Assembly (NCBI GenBank): GCA_025738555.1
Contig: JAOVFP010000002.1
Coordinates: 3,224,001-3,288,000, forward strand
Direction: 5' to 3'
DNA length: 64,000 bases
Origin: Cyathus striatus
Taxonomy: Eukaryota; Basidiomycota; Agaricomycetes; Agaricales; Nidulariaceae
The notes under the pieces: model-generated
Databases searched by the model: none
Told to the model about the DNA's origin: nothing
What the model saw: only the letters and a program-made list of their open reading frames with translations
In this document: piece after piece, positions 9,041 through 21,310 of the stretch
Layout: each line of letters begins with the position of its first letter
Position numbering within the stretch: the stretch's first letter is position 1
Position numbers and translations under genes: made by a program

Positions 9041-12000
9041 GCGTGAACTCACCGGCCTCATTTTATATATCTTCAAATGTAACTGTACCTACTGTAGATC
9101 TGGAATCAAAATATGTATCATTACAAAAAGAAAGAACCAAACGCGCCTTCCCTAATCAGGAAGTAAAACCCGGAAATGTGTATTGGGTCACACAGAGATT
9201 AAAAGACCAAACATCAGAACTCGCCCTTGCTACACTAAGTATTTGGACATATCACAAATAAAGACCTGAAGTAGTTCAAAAGACAATTACAGAACTAAAT
9301 GACCTTTCAGATCAAGACGTAATTCCCACATTAGAAGAATTATGGAAACCCAAAAGATTTATTCAAGGAACAAATGGAAATCAAATGGATCTTGATTTAA
9401 TGGTTACCACTTTAGATACTCAAAGGATATACAGATTAAAGGCATTACTTGATAGCAGAAGTACTGGAACCTGTATTAGTTGAAGATTCATAGAGGAAAA
9501 CCAAACCACGACTAAGAAATACCCAAGACCTACACCAGTTTACAATGCAGACGGAACCCTTAACAGCAATGGATCCATTACAGATTATGTCAAACTAAGA
9601 GTACGACTCAGATGACATGTGGAAATATTGCAACTTGCTGTTATTAATTTAGGAAAAGCTTCTATGTTTATAGGACATGACTGGCTTCGAACTTACAATC
9701 CAGAAATAGATTGGAAAAAAGAAACCATCAAATTTACATGATGTCTGATAGAATGTACTCTGATAATTAATACTATGGATCCAGAAGAAGATGAATCTGA
9801 TTTGGATGAGTCAATTAATCTTGAAACTGATGATCACATCATAGCAGTAAACATATTTGAACAAATTGAATTAAGGGCATTTCAAACCATGGCTTTGAAA
9901 ATTGCTGAAGCACAAAATCAGCAAAAACCAAAGAAACATTGGAAAGAAACTGTTCCAATGTATTACCATGAGTTTGAAAGAGTATTTGCAAAGGAATCAT
10001 TTGACAAACTTCCTCCTCGACAACCATGGGACCATGCTATTGAATTACTCTCAGGAGTGACTTCATTTGATTGTAAAATCTATCTGCTAAACTTAGATGA
10101 ACAAAAACAACTTGATGAATTCCTCAATGAGAACCTTAATTCAGGATGTATCAGACCTTCAAAATCACCATGGGCTTTGCCCTTCTTTTTTATAAAAAAG
10201 AAAGACAGATCTTTAAGACCAATTCAAGATTATCAAAAACTAAATGAAATGACGATTAAGAATAGATATCCTTCACTGTTAATACAAGAGTTAGTAGATA
10301 AACTAAAAAAGGCATGATATTTTACTAAGTTGGATATTCGATGGGGATACAATAATGTCTGAATCAAAGAAGGAGATAAACAATACACTGTGTTTAGAAC
10401 CAATCGAGGACTATTCGAACCTTTAGTCATGTTTTTCGGCCTTACCAATTCCCCGGCAACCTTCCAGACCATGATGAACAATATCTTTAGAACAGAAATC
10501 AATGAAGGAACTGTAATCATTTACATGGATGATATTCTTATATTCACAGGGACATTAGAAGAACACAGAAAAATAATTAAACGAGTTCTTAGGAAATTAG
10601 AAGAACATGAATTATACCTTAAACCAGAAAAGTGTTTCTTCGAAAAGGCAGAAGTCAAATATCTCGGACTTATCATTTCAAAGAATTCAGTATGGATGGA
10701 TTCTGAAAAGGTAAAAGCAGTAGTCAATTGGTCAGTTCCAAACAATAAACGTGAACTCCAACAATTCCTAGGATTCATTAATTTCTATAGAAGGTTCATT
10801 CAAGGATTTGCAAAAATAGCAAAACCTCTTCATGAACTGACTGGGAAAAATGAATGGAAATGGGAACTCAATCAGGCATTAGCATTTTCTGAACTAAAAG
10901 ACAAAATTATATTGGCACCAATTTTAGCAATGCTGAATGATGACGGAAAATATCGAGTAGAAGCTGATTCATCTGATTTTGCAAATGGAGCCATTCTATC
11001 CCAGGAACAGATTGATGGAAAATGGAAACCAATTGCATTTTTATCACATGCCTTAAGTCCGACAGAAAGAAATTATGAAATCTATGATAAAGAAATGCTT
11101 GCAATCATGAGAGCACTTGACACATGGAGACAATATCTTTTAGGAGCACAACAAATATTTGAAATCTGGACAGACCATAAGAATCTTCAATATTTCAGGA
11201 AACCACAAAAATTAAATTGCCAACAGGCAAGATGGTCAACTGAATTATCTGAATTTCATTATACATTACACCATAAACCCAGAAATCAAATAACTAAGGC
11301 AGACTTACTATTTAGAAGAGCTGGACATGAACAAGGAGAACATGATAATGAAGACATCATTCTTCTTAAACCAGAACATTTCAGACAAATATATGAAGTT
11401 CATGGTGAAGATGAAGAAATCATGGAACAAGTTCGAAAATCCAGAAAAAATAAAGATAAAGAAGTCATTAAGATGCTTAATATTAAATCTAAGGATTGGA
11501 ATGAATCACCAGAAGGAATAATCACATGGAAAGATCAAGTATATATTCCAAAAAATGCTAAACTAAGGGAACGAATAATAAAACTATGTCATGATTTGGC
11601 TATATCTGGACATCATGGAGAATACAAAACCCAGGAATTAATAACAAGAAATTACTGGTGGCCACGAATTAGATCTGATATAATAAAATATATTTCAGGA
11701 TGCGAAGCATGTCAAAGGACAAATATTCACAGATCTAAACTAGTTGGATTATTAAATTCTAATAGTATTTCAGAAGGACCATGGCATACTATATCAATTG
11801 ACTTTATTGGACCACTCCCATATTCTCAAGGATTTGATTTTCTAATGATAGTGGTTGATCGATTTACCAAAATGGCAGCATTCATACCATGTAATAAAGA
11901 AATTGATAGTCCAGGAGTTGCCAAATTATATTTAGAAAAAGTATTTAAAAACTTTGGAATGCCACAACGTGTCATTAGTGATAGAGGATTGCAATTTGCA

Positions 12001-12852
12001 TCTCATTTCACAAGAGAATTCACAAAATGATTAGGAGTTAAAATGAACCTATCAACTGCATATAAGCCACAAACAAATGGACAAGTAGAACAAGTAAATC
12101 AAGAAATAGAACAATATCTCAGAATTTACATAAACTATGATCAAAACAATTGGGCTGACAAAATAGCAGTAACAGAATTCAATTATAATGACACAATACA
12201 TAGAATGACGGGATATACACCCTTTTATTTAATGTATGGACATCATCCTTATGGAGGAATTAGACCGAACAGAACATCTCACACAATTGGAGTTGATGAA
12301 TTCATTACTACAATAACAAAAGCCAGAGAAAATGCCAAGGCAGCTCTTACACTATCAAATGAAGCAATGAAATGTGGATATGATAGAAATCAAAATGAAT
12401 CGCCTGAATATAAACCCAGTGACCTTGTTTATGTAGAAGGAATTAACATTAAATCCAATAGACCAGTTGCTAAATTAGATGATAAATGATATGGATCATT
12501 TAAAGTTTTAAAGAAAGTAGGACTAGCCTCATATGAAATCCAATTACCGAAATCTTGGGACTGAAAACATCCAGTATTCAATACACAACTTCTAACAAAG
12601 TATATTCCTGCACAATTCAAATCACAACAGAAACTGAAACCACCACCAACTATTCTTATTGATGATCAGGAACAATATGAAGTAGAAGTGATACTGGCAT
12701 GGAAGATAAATCAAAAGAAAGTTCTATATAAGATTAAATGGAAAGGTTATTCATATGATCATTGTACATGGGAACTGATTACGTCATTAACCAGATCTAA
12801 AAGTCTATTAAACAAATTTCATTGGGAAAATCCGGAAGCTTTAAATATATAA
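9016..12852 (+). pseudogene. element A pol: protease, RT, RNase H, integrase, chromodomain
   Basis: One continuous reading frame in the -1 phase to gag, broken only by in-frame stops (for example TAA near 9259 and TGA near 10315, 10360, 12028, 12487 and 12561). Domains in order: degenerate aspartic protease (the element B counterpart has LLDSGSTSTCIS); RT with YMDDIL near 10525; RNase H with EADSSDFANGAIL and DKEMLAI; integrase zinc finger (HHGEY, CEACQRT) and catalytic D,D,E (SIDFIGPLP, VISDRG, NGQVEQ); and a chromodomain near 12670-12810 (VEVILAW, KIKWKGYSYDHCTWEL). Chromodomains guide integration to marked chromatin in this family. Confidence 0.93.
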
Positions 12853-12891
12853 ATACATGACATTCCTTAACAAAATTTATTATCCCTCACA

Positions 12892-13050
12892 ATGTACTCT
12901 GACAAAGTCATTATCATCCTTTATTTCATTATCATCCTTACCTCCATCACCCTCATTTTCATAATTGCTCATTACCTCCCAATCGCCCTCATATAAATAC
13001 TGGACTATTATCAACTTCAACAACTTGAAGAAATGATTGAAATGTCATGA
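12892..13050 (+). pseudogene. small single-pass membrane ORF between pol and 3' LTR (element A)
   Basis: A 52-codon frame from ATG 12892 to TGA 13048-13050, interrupted once by TAA at 12994-12996. A short polar start is followed by a strongly hydrophobic helix (IIILYFIIILTSITLIFI), the dipeptide HY, and a C-terminal polar tail ending LEEMIEMS. Element B has the same layout at the same place with a different nucleotide sequence. The position is where env-like genes sit in some LTR elements, but this is far too short to be an envelope. No known family recognised. Confidence 0.6.
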
Positions 13051-13063
13051 AGACACAACCTTT

Positions 13064-13076
13064 AAAGGGGGGGTAA
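13064..13076 (+). other. polypurine tract of element A
   Basis: AAAGGGGGGG followed by TAA lies directly upstream of the TGTTAG start of the 3' LTR, the expected place for the plus-strand primer of reverse transcription. The same tract occurs in element B. Confidence 0.85.
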
Positions 13077-13451
13077 TGTTAGGATCTTACCTCTTATCTA
13101 ATCATTTATCTAATCACTATCTTATCTATGTCATGTGATTAGTCACATGACCTACAATGCGGACACCATGTGTATCAACATATGTTACTCATCATAACTG
13201 TGGGCACAGTTGCACAGTTCGGCCATACATAATACATGAGTTTCTAATATAATTGCACAGTAGAACATGCATTGTAGTGTAGGTTACTTACATGTGATCT
13301 CCTCATGGATTCTTTCTATAAATATGGTCTTTCTTAGTTAGTATTTGTTATTCTTGTGCTAGTTTACTCCAGATTAGCAATAAGACTCATTACTTTCTCT
13401 TATTCGAGTGTTTAAGTTCGGCTTCAAGTATTTGCTCATCTGTCGCTAACA
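13077..13451 (+). repeat. 3' LTR of element A (375 bp)
   Basis: It starts TGTTAGGATC and ends GCTAACA, a TGTTAG/CTAACA inverted end pair. It has the same length as, and clear similarity to, the LTR at 13509-13883 (opposite strand) and the solo LTR at 3584-3958. The 5 bases that follow are GTAAC; the matching left duplication cannot be found because the 5' LTR is truncated. A TATAAATA sequence lies near 13318. Confidence 0.93.
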
Positions 13452-13508
13452 GTAACAAAGACAGCTTCCCAACAGGAGACCCAGAGATCCCAGGAATGGA
13501 TGGAACAG

Positions 13509-13883
13509 TGTTAGCGACAGATGAGCAAATACTCAAAGCTGAACTTAAACACTTGAACGTGAGAGAAAGATGAGTCTTATTACTAGTCTGGAATAAACTA
13601 GCACAAGAATACCAAATACTAACTAAAGACAACCGTATTTATAGAAAGAGTCCATGAGGGAATCGCATGTAAGTAAACTACACTACAACACATGTTAACT
13701 GTGCTTCTACATTAATTACTCATGTTATACATATGGCCGAACTGTGCAACTGTGTCCACAGTTATGATGAGTAATGTATGTTGATACGCATGGTGTCCGC
13801 ATTATAGGTCATGTGACTATATCACATGACATATATAAGATAGTGATTAGATAAAAGATTAGATAAGCAACGAAATCCTAACA
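13509..13883 (-). repeat. 3' LTR of element B (375 bp)
   Basis: On the plus strand it runs TGTTAGCGAC to CCTAACA; read on the minus strand this is TGTTAGG...CTAACA, the same ends as element A's LTR. The polypurine tract (13887-13896) lies immediately inside, confirming that this is the 3' LTR. Confidence 0.93.
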
Positions 13884-13909
13884 TTACCCCCCCTTTAAAG
13901 GTCGTGTCC

Positions 13910-14062
13910 TCACAACATTTCAATTGATTCTTCCATTTGTGGGGGTTGTTCTTGAATTTGAAGTATGATTCGAGGAATATAATGACCGAGTATAAAAACG
14001 GCCATGCAAAGGATGAAGATGACAATAACATAAATCAAAAGAGTGATGTTGTTGGAAAGCAT
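13910..14062 (-). CDS. small single-pass membrane protein between pol and 3' LTR (element B)
   Basis: An intact 50-aa frame from ATG at 14062 to TGA 13910-13912. A short polar start is followed by the hydrophobic helix LLIYVIVIFILCMAVFIL, then GHYIPRI and a glutamine/glutamate-rich tail ending MEESIEML. Element A has the same pattern: helix of equal length, HY-x-P after it, tail ending IEM-x. The nucleotide sequences differ far more than the layout, suggesting selection on the protein. It starts 41 bp after the pol stop. A nested accessory membrane peptide is the simplest reading; function unknown. Confidence 0.6.
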   Translation of the reverse strand: MLSNNITLLIYVIVIFILCMAVFILGHYIPRIILQIQEQPPQMEESIEML

Positions 14063-14102
14063 GTTTTAATGGTTTTTAATTTATGAAGGACTCTCGTTAT
14101 AT

Positions 14103-17100
14103 TTATATGTTTGGACATTCCGGATTTTCCTGATGGAATTTATTTAATAGACTTTTAGATCCAGATAATGACATAATCGGTTCCCATGTACAGTGGTTAT
14201 ATGAATAGCCCTTCCATTTAATTTTATATAAAACCTTTTTATGATTTATTTTCCATGCCAGTATCACTTCTACTTCATATTGTTCCTGATCATCAACAAG
14301 AATAGCTGGTGGTGGCTTCGGTTTCTGTTGTGATTTATATTGTGATGGAATATATTTCGTAAGAAGTTGAGTATTGAATACCGGATGTTTTCGATTCCAG
14401 GTTTTCGGTAATTGGATTTCGTATGAGGCTAAACCTATTTTCTTTAAAACTTTAAAGGGTCCGTATCATTTGTCATCTAATTTTGCAACCAGTCTATCGA
14501 ATTTAATGTTAATTCCTTCTACGTAAACAAGATCACCAGGTTTGTATTCTGGCAATTCATTTCTATTTCTGTCATATCCTCATTTCATTGCTTCATTTGA
14601 CAGAGTAAGAGCAGCTTTAGTGTTTTCTCTAGCTTTTGTTATCATAGTTATGAATTCATCAACTCCAATTGTTCGAGATGTTCTGTTTGGTCTAATTCCT
14701 CCGTAGGGATGATGTCCATACATTAAATAAAAAGGTGTATACCTGGTTGCTCGATGTACAGTATCATTATAATTGAATTCCATTACTGGTATTCTGTCAG
14801 CCCAATCGTTTTGATCATAATTTACGTAAATTCTGAGATATTGTTCAATCTCTTGATTTACTCGTTCTACTTGTCTGTTTGTCTGAGGTCTGTATGCAGT
14901 TGATAGATTCATTTTGACTCCTAATTATTTCATAAATTCTTTCGTGAAATGAGATGCAAATTGCGATCCTTGATCACTAATAACTCATTGTGGCATTCTG
15001 AAGTTTTTAAATACTTTTTCTAAATATAGTTCTGCAACTCCTGGACTATCAATTTCTTTATTACATGGAATAAATGCTGCCATTTTTGTGAATCGATCAA
15101 CTACTACCATTAGAAAATCAAATCCTTGAGAATATGGAAGTGGTCCAATGAAATCTATAGATATCATGTGCCAAGGTCCTTCTGGAATACTATTAGGGTT
15201 TAATAGTCCAATCGGTTTAGATCGATGAATGTTTGTCCTTTGACATGCTTCACATCCAGATACATATTTAATTATGTCAGATCTTATTCTGGGCCACCAA
15301 TAATTTCTCGTAATTACTTCTTGAGTTTTATATTCTCCATGGTGTCCAGAGATGGCTGAATCATGACATAATCTAATTATACATTCTCTTAATTTAGCAT
15401 TTTTTGGAATGTATATATGATCCTTCCATGTGATTATTCCTTCAGGAGATTCGGACCAATCCTTAGATTTAAGGTTAAGCATTTTAATCACTTCCTTATC
15501 TCGATTATTTCTGGATTTTCGAACTTGTTCCATTATCTCTTTGTCTTCACCGTGAACATCATATGTTTGTCTAAAATGTTCTGGTTTAAGGAGGATAATA
15601 TTTTCATTGTCGTGTTCTCCTTGTTCATGTCCAGCTCTTCGAGATAATAAATCAGCCTTAGTCATTTGATTTCCAGGTTTGTGATGTAATGTATAATGGA
15701 ATTCAGATAATTCAGTCAACCATCTTGCTTGTCAATGATTTAATTTCTGTGGTTTTCTAAAATACTGAAGATTTTTATGATCCATCCAAATTTCAAAGAT
15801 TTGTCATGCTCCTAAAAGGTACTGTCTCCATGTATCTAATGCTCTCATAATTGCAAGCATTTCCTTATCATAGATTTCGTAATTCCTTTCAGTGGGGCTT
15901 AAGGCATGTGATAGAAATGCAATCGGCTTCCATTTCCCGTCGATTTGTTCCTGGGACAAAATAGCTCCATTGGCAAAGTCTGATGAATCAGCTTCAACAC
16001 GGTATTTTCCATTATCATTCGGCATTGCTAAAATAGGTGCCGATATGATTTTGTCTTTTAATTTGGAAAATGCTAGTGCCTGATCGAGTTCCCATTTCCA
16101 TTCATTTTTCCCAGTTAATTCATGAAGGGGTTTTGCTACTTTTGCAAATCCTTGAATAAATCATCAATAGAAATTAATGAATCCAAGGAATTGCTGTAAT
16201 TCTCGTTTGTTATTTGGAACTGGCCAGTCAACTACAGCTTTCACTTTTTCAGAATCCATTCGTACAGAATTCTTAGAAATGATAAGTCCTAAATATTCGA
16301 CTTCTGCCTTTTCAAAGAAACATTTCTCAGGTTTAAGGTATAATTCATGTTTTTCTAATTTTCTTAGAACACGTTTAACCATTTTCCTATGTTCTTCTAG
16401 AGTTTCTGTAAATATGAGAATATCATCCATATAGACAATCACAGTTCCTTCATTAATTTCCATTCTAAAAATATCATTCATCATTGTTTGGAACATTGCC
16501 AGTGAGTTTGTAAGACCAAAGAACATGACTAATGGTTCGAATAATCCTCTATTCGTTCTGAAAGCTGCATATTGTTCATCTCCTTCTTTGATTCGGACAT
16601 TATTGTAACCCCATCAGATATCTAGCTTAGTGAAATATTGTGCCTTTTTGAGTTTATCTACTAATTCCTGAATTAACGGTAATGGGTATCTATTTTTGAC
16701 TGTCATTTCATTTAATTTTCAATAATCCTGAATTGGTCATAAAGATCCATCTTTCTTTTTAATAAAAAAGAAGGGTGATGCCCAAGGTGATTTTGAGGGT
16801 CTGATGCGTCCTGAATTAAGATTCTCATTGAGAAATTCATTCAATTGTTTTTGTTCGTCTAAATTCAATGGATATATTTTACAATTGAAAGATGTAGCTC
16901 CAGGTAATAATTCTATAGTGTGGTCCCATGGTTGGCAAGGTGGTAGTTTATCAAAAGATTCCTTCGCGAATACTCTTTCGAATTCATGATAATACATTGG
17001 AATAGTTTCTTTCCAATGCTTCTTAGGTTTTTGTTGATTCTGAGCTTCAGCAATTTTTGAAGCTGTGGTTTGAAATGCTCTTAGTTCTATTTGTTTGAAT

Positions 17101-17939
17101 AAGTTTACCGCTATTATGTGATCATTTGTTTCAAGATTTATCTGTTTGTCTAGATCAGATTCATCTTCTTTAGGGTCCATTGTATTAATTAACGGGGTAC
17201 ATTCAATTGGACAATGTGTAAATTTAATAGTTTCATTCTTCCAATCTATTTCTGGATTATGAGTTCGAAGCCAGTCGTGCCCTATGAACATAGAAGCTTT
17301 TCCTAAATTAATAATGGCGAGTTGTAATATTTCCACATGTCATCCAAGTTGTACTCTTAATTCAACATAATCTGTTATAGATCCATCGCTGTTAAGGGTT
17401 CCGTTCACATTATAGACTGGTGTAGGTCTTGGGTATTTCTTTGTCATAATTCGATTTTCTTTGATGAATCTTTGACTAATACAAGTACTGGTGCTTCCGC
17501 TATCAAGTAATGCTTTTAATCTGTATGTCCTTTGGGTGTCTAAAGTAGTAACCATTAAATCAAGATCCATTTGATTTCCATTTGCTCCTCAGATAAATCT
17601 TTTTGGTTTCTTTAATTCTTCTAACGCTGGAATTACATCTTGGTCTGAGAGATTATTTAATTCTGTTATCGTTTTCTGAATTACTTCAAGTTTTCATTTA
17701 GGATGTGTCCAAATGCTTAATGTGGCAAGAGCAATTTCTGATGTTTGGTCTTTTAATCTCCGTGCGACCCAGTACATGTTTCCAGGTTTTACTTCTTGAT
17801 TAGGGAAGGCATGTTTGGTTCTTTCTTTTTGTAATGATATGTATTTCGATTCCAGATCTATCATAGGTACAGTTACATTAGAAGGTACATAAAATGAGGC
17901 TGGCAAGTTCGCACTCACTGCTGGCCTTGGGGAAAACCC
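14103..17939 (-). pseudogene. element B pol: protease, RT, RNase H, integrase, chromodomain
   Basis: A continuous frame broken by in-frame stops only; all sub-frames are in one phase. It has an intact-looking protease motif LLDSGSTSTCIS near 17495, RT with YMDDILIF near 16425, RNase H (EADSSDFANGAIL, DKEMLAIMRALDTW), the integrase zinc finger and a D,D,E core with NRQVERVNQE, and a chromodomain near 14170-14290. Stops include TGA at the arginine of LDI-x-WGYNN and TAA near 14928. This would be the replication machinery of the element but is not translatable as it stands. Confidence 0.92.
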
Positions 17940-19156
17940 AATTGAGCAATGAGGAGAGCACGTTGTTCTTCTGATAATTTAGCTACATCTGGTAATTCTA
18001 CTATTCTGCTAGTGGAAGCTATTGGTATAGAAGAGTCCATGTTTATATTACATTGTACATATGGTCCTCGAGGTTTCTTGGGGCATGTGTTAGACATGTG
18101 TCCCTTCTCTTTACAATAAAAGCAACGACCTTCTTTTTTAAGTTGGTCAAGATCCATTCGATTACCACCTTGTGATATTGTAAGATTGGAATGATCGGGT
18201 GTCCTTTGTTGTGTGTTCTGGGTCTGTTGGGCTCCAGGGTTTGTCTGATTCTGAGGTCGTCTGGGGTTTTGATTCTGAGGTCGTGGATTTTGTTGGATAC
18301 GTCCGAAGTTAGCTTCTCGATGGTTCCTCTTGTATTCTGCTGCTTTGTCAACCCAGTCAATGAGTTTATTGGTAACTTTAAGTCCACCGACTTCCATAAG
18401 TCTCCTAGCTAATAAAGGGTGCATGCCACATCAGTATTTATCCACTAAAGCCATATTATCAAATCCAGTTAAGTTCATCCATTGCATAAAGTTGATTGTG
18501 TAGTCTTCAACAGGTCGTGTTCCTTGTATGACTTTGTTGATTTGTTCAATCGTGTTATTTTGAGTTTCCATGGATATGAAAAAGAATTGGAGTCTTTCAA
18601 CAAATGTGTTCCAATCGGCGAATGGACAACCTGTTTTGAATGCATCATGGATGATTGCTGGAGATGTGTCTGTTGCCAGGATGTTAACCTTTTGTGTGTC
18701 TTGAAGAGTAGGTTCTTTTCCATCATGTAATAACTTCCATTGAGCTCATTCTTCATTGAACAAGATTAAGTCTCCCAAAAACGTGTCCACCTATTGTTGG
18801 GCTCGATTGTCTTTTCCCTTTTTAACCTTTGGTAATGCAATTGTTATCTTTTTCCAATTGTTCATAATATTCTTTTCCTGAAAATATAGCATCATTCGTC
18901 TGATCCAATTATTCACTGTATGAGGATCTCCTTCATAATCTTCTGGTATTTCGACTTTTTCTTTGGGTTCCAGTCGATCTTCTTTAATTCCATCTCTGAT
19001 CTCTTTAATGACTCCTTGAGTCATTGCCGAGATACTTTCTGTAACGTATTGTTTATTAGCAGGAGTCATATCCTGCCATCTCTTTACTAATTCGTCCTTC
19101 ATAAAAATCATTACCATGGCTGTGATAAAGCCAAGGATAACTTCGGTAGAGATCAT
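17915..19156 (-). pseudogene. element B gag (few stops)
   Basis: From ATG 19156 to TGA 17915-17917. It has the same hydrophobic N-terminus as element A (VILGFITAMVMIFM), a gag-like helical region, and a CCHC knuckle of the form CFYCKEKGHMSNTC near 18115. The ATG overlaps the ORF1 stop as TAATG. The frame is in one phase with element A but has a few in-frame stops in the middle (for example near 18430). Confidence 0.85.
17933..17939 (-). promoter_or_regulatory. -1 ribosomal frameshift heptamer G GGT TTT (element B)
   Basis: On the minus strand the gag codons TTG GGT TTT CCC give the same in-phase heptamer as element A, 15 bases before the gag stop at 17915-17917. The pol frame is open from here. 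Confidence 0.75.
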
Positions 19157-19433
19157 TATAGATTGGGGTTGTCAGGGTATTCAGGGAAAGGAAGTTCTTT
19201 TCCATCGTTACAGACAGTGTTAATGAGAGTTTCATATCCTAATGGGGAATAGAAATCTCTTTCGAATGGGGATATGTAACATGTCAGGGTACTAAATCTT
19301 AAACTATTATCATGTCTAGGCTTGGTAATAATAGTGATGGTTCAAGGAATAGGAAGTTTGGGAGGAAAGGGAAGACAAGGTGGTGGAATGTAATCAGGGA
19401 TTTGATGAAGTGAAAGATAGGTGTTAGGATCAA
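19156..19433 (-). pseudogene. element B ORF1, 5'-truncated
   Basis: Homologous to element A ORF1 from FDPNTYLSLHQIP onward, with one in-frame TGA. It ends in TAA at 19156-19158, sharing one base with the gag ATG (TAATG). The beginning and the upstream leader are missing or replaced at about 19433. Confidence 0.6.
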
Positions 19434-20460
19434 AAACAACAGGAACCTTCAGAGATCCTTGCATTCAAGCAAGAGCTCCTGGGGATCCAGTGGACACCAA
19501 AGTGCTACTCTTGAACAGGTGTATAGGCGGCCTATGAATAGAGAGCAGAGAAGCCATTGAATCTACAGTCAAATTCAGTAAAGTGAAAGAGCAATAAAGG
19601 AGGAAATAACTAACCACCACCACTCCCAGTGGATGAAGTCAAACTGACTCCAGAACCACCCAAACTCTCCTTCCTCAACCTCACAGCCTGACCACCTGGC
19701 ACTGCTGTAGCAGCAGTCAATGGGCTATGACTCTTCCAGGTAAATATGCCTATATGCCTTTAGTAAAAGAGGAAAGAGAATAAAAACTACACTCACATAT
19801 TGCTCAGCACAAGTCAGCAAAATGGGTTATAGCTGAGAGGGTAGATGTCCAGACACAACTTGAAGGCAAAGCTGGTGGTGAGACTGATATCCTTGAATAA
19901 GGCAACATCACAGTGAGCACATAAACCCTGGTAGCAGAAAAAGAAAGAACAGTACGAGAGAGAAGTGGACTCCAAAGCTCTTGGTGGTAAACGTTGATGT
20001 TCAAAACTTGAAGCTTGGCACAGATTAATATCACAGTGATGAGCCGATGGGTTGGCCATGGTCCACATGAGCACTTGTTCCTATGACTCAGAAAAGTAAT
20101 TCAAGAGTTCTCAAGAAATTGAGGTCAAATTGAAGTTCATTACTATGTATGACTTCCAGCATTTAAATTGGGCTATAAGGTGCTATTTGGCTCACCATAT
20201 ACCAAAAGAACTATACAAGAAGTCCGAAAATTATGAAATGCTAACTAGGCTCATTACTTTGCTATACAGTACTATATAATGAAGTGTGTTTGCTAGTGAT
20301 TGCTATGGCATGCTGTCGGATAGCTACATAATTTTAGTTTGCTATGGGCTGCTATGGGATTAGCTGATGTGCTATGTCTAGCTATGGGAAAAAATCTGTG
20401 TTTGCTGATGAATGTTCCAGCAAGATATGTAACAGTAAGATATGTAAACTTTTTTTAGCC
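19434..20460. other. non-coding sequence right of element B
   Basis: No recognisable gene and no LTR. Weak open frames on the minus strand (about 19804-20074) have no recognised similarity. A patch rich in GCTATG variants lies at about 20230-20390, like that at 6170-6380. Confidence 0.5.
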
Positions 20461-20862
20461 TTCTTGCACTGTGAGGGAGTAATATAAGGGAAGTATAGCG
20501 CAGTAAAAAAACTGCTAAGCACATACCACAATCGATATCGAAACTCTCGAACATGCAAACCTCACGTAAACGTGATAAACCCCCTCTGCAAACTTAATGA
20601 TATCTATGATGTCAATGGTTTCAGACGTCTCGAGAGCAATCTCTTGATGAAGTCGCGCCGTGGTCCCTCCACAGTGTTAATAACATACATGAAAGGTCCA
20701 CGCGTGCAAGATAAAATATGGAAACAGAGTATGCTCGAGAGCTGCAAGTTCAAACGTTCGGAACACATCAAAACGCGAACGCGATGAGCTCTCCCGTTGA
20801 CGTCAAATGATCTCAGTGATCAGCCAATCATAAGCCGTGAGAACGATAGCAACTTTATAATA
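20461..20862 (+). repeat. dispersed ~400-bp repeat, CpG-retaining copy
   Basis: It aligns with 5011-5421 in the same orientation. It keeps CpG at many places where the other copy has TpG or CpA (for example ATCGATATCGAA here against ATTGATATTGAA there), so it is younger or escaped methylation. No coding potential recognised. Confidence 0.8.
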
Positions 20863-21310
20863 TTAAAGATAAAGAAAAGATGTGCTCAGCATCGCGGCGC
20901 AGTGATGGGGGTGGGGGGAAAGGAAAAAATTCAGACATTGAGAGATTAAATTTATTGAACAGGTACTCTTCCTCAGTACGTAGCTCATTAAAACACTATC
21001 TGGTTAAATTTCTTAGTACATAAATGGTTTAACACAACGTACAAGATCATTCTCCCTGAGCTATCCTCATCAAGGTTGTGATGCTAGCTTACATCGTCGG
21101 ACAGTAGGATTTTAATCACTGTGATTACATCCATTAGCGCAAGCTTTACATCAACTTATCGTACATGTGAACACCAGAGCTACAGAAACTTGTACTAGTA
21201 GACAGGCATAGAATCATAAGGAATATAGATTTCAACGTTGGTGCCTTTTATACTTTCGTCGTGCCTATCAAATTTTATGTGAGCTGGAGCGTAAAGTCAA
21301 GCAGAATGGT
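20863..21310. other. 3' flank of PHO84 gene, nothing else seen
   Basis: Downstream of the minus-strand phosphate transporter; probably its 3' UTR and intergenic sequence. Confidence 0.5.

Larger units (their letters stand above)
6929..13451 (+). mobile_element. chromodomain Ty3/gypsy element A, 5' LTR truncated, decayed
   Basis: The order is LTR remnant (6929-6993), ~500-bp leader, ORF1 (7494-7796), gag (7799-9040), pol with protease, RT, RNase H, integrase and chromodomain (to 12852), a small membrane ORF (12892-13050), polypurine tract and a complete 3' LTR (13077-13451). The gypsy order RT-RNaseH-integrase and the terminal chromodomain place it with the chromoviruses. Frames are open except for scattered in-frame stops, mostly TGA, and no frameshift was found, so decay is by point mutation. 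Its closest relative here is element B. Confidence 0.93.
13509..19433 (-). mobile_element. chromodomain Ty3/gypsy element B, 5' end missing, decayed
   Basis: On the minus strand: ORF1 (from ~19433), gag (19156-17915), pol (17939-14103), membrane ORF (14062-13910), polypurine tract, complete 3' LTR (13883-13509). It is homologous to element A throughout, but the match ends abruptly a few codons into ORF1, and no 5' LTR is seen to its right. In-frame stops are mostly TGA; there is no frameshift in gag or pol. It lies tail to tail with element A with 57 bp between the two 3' LTRs. Confidence 0.92.
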
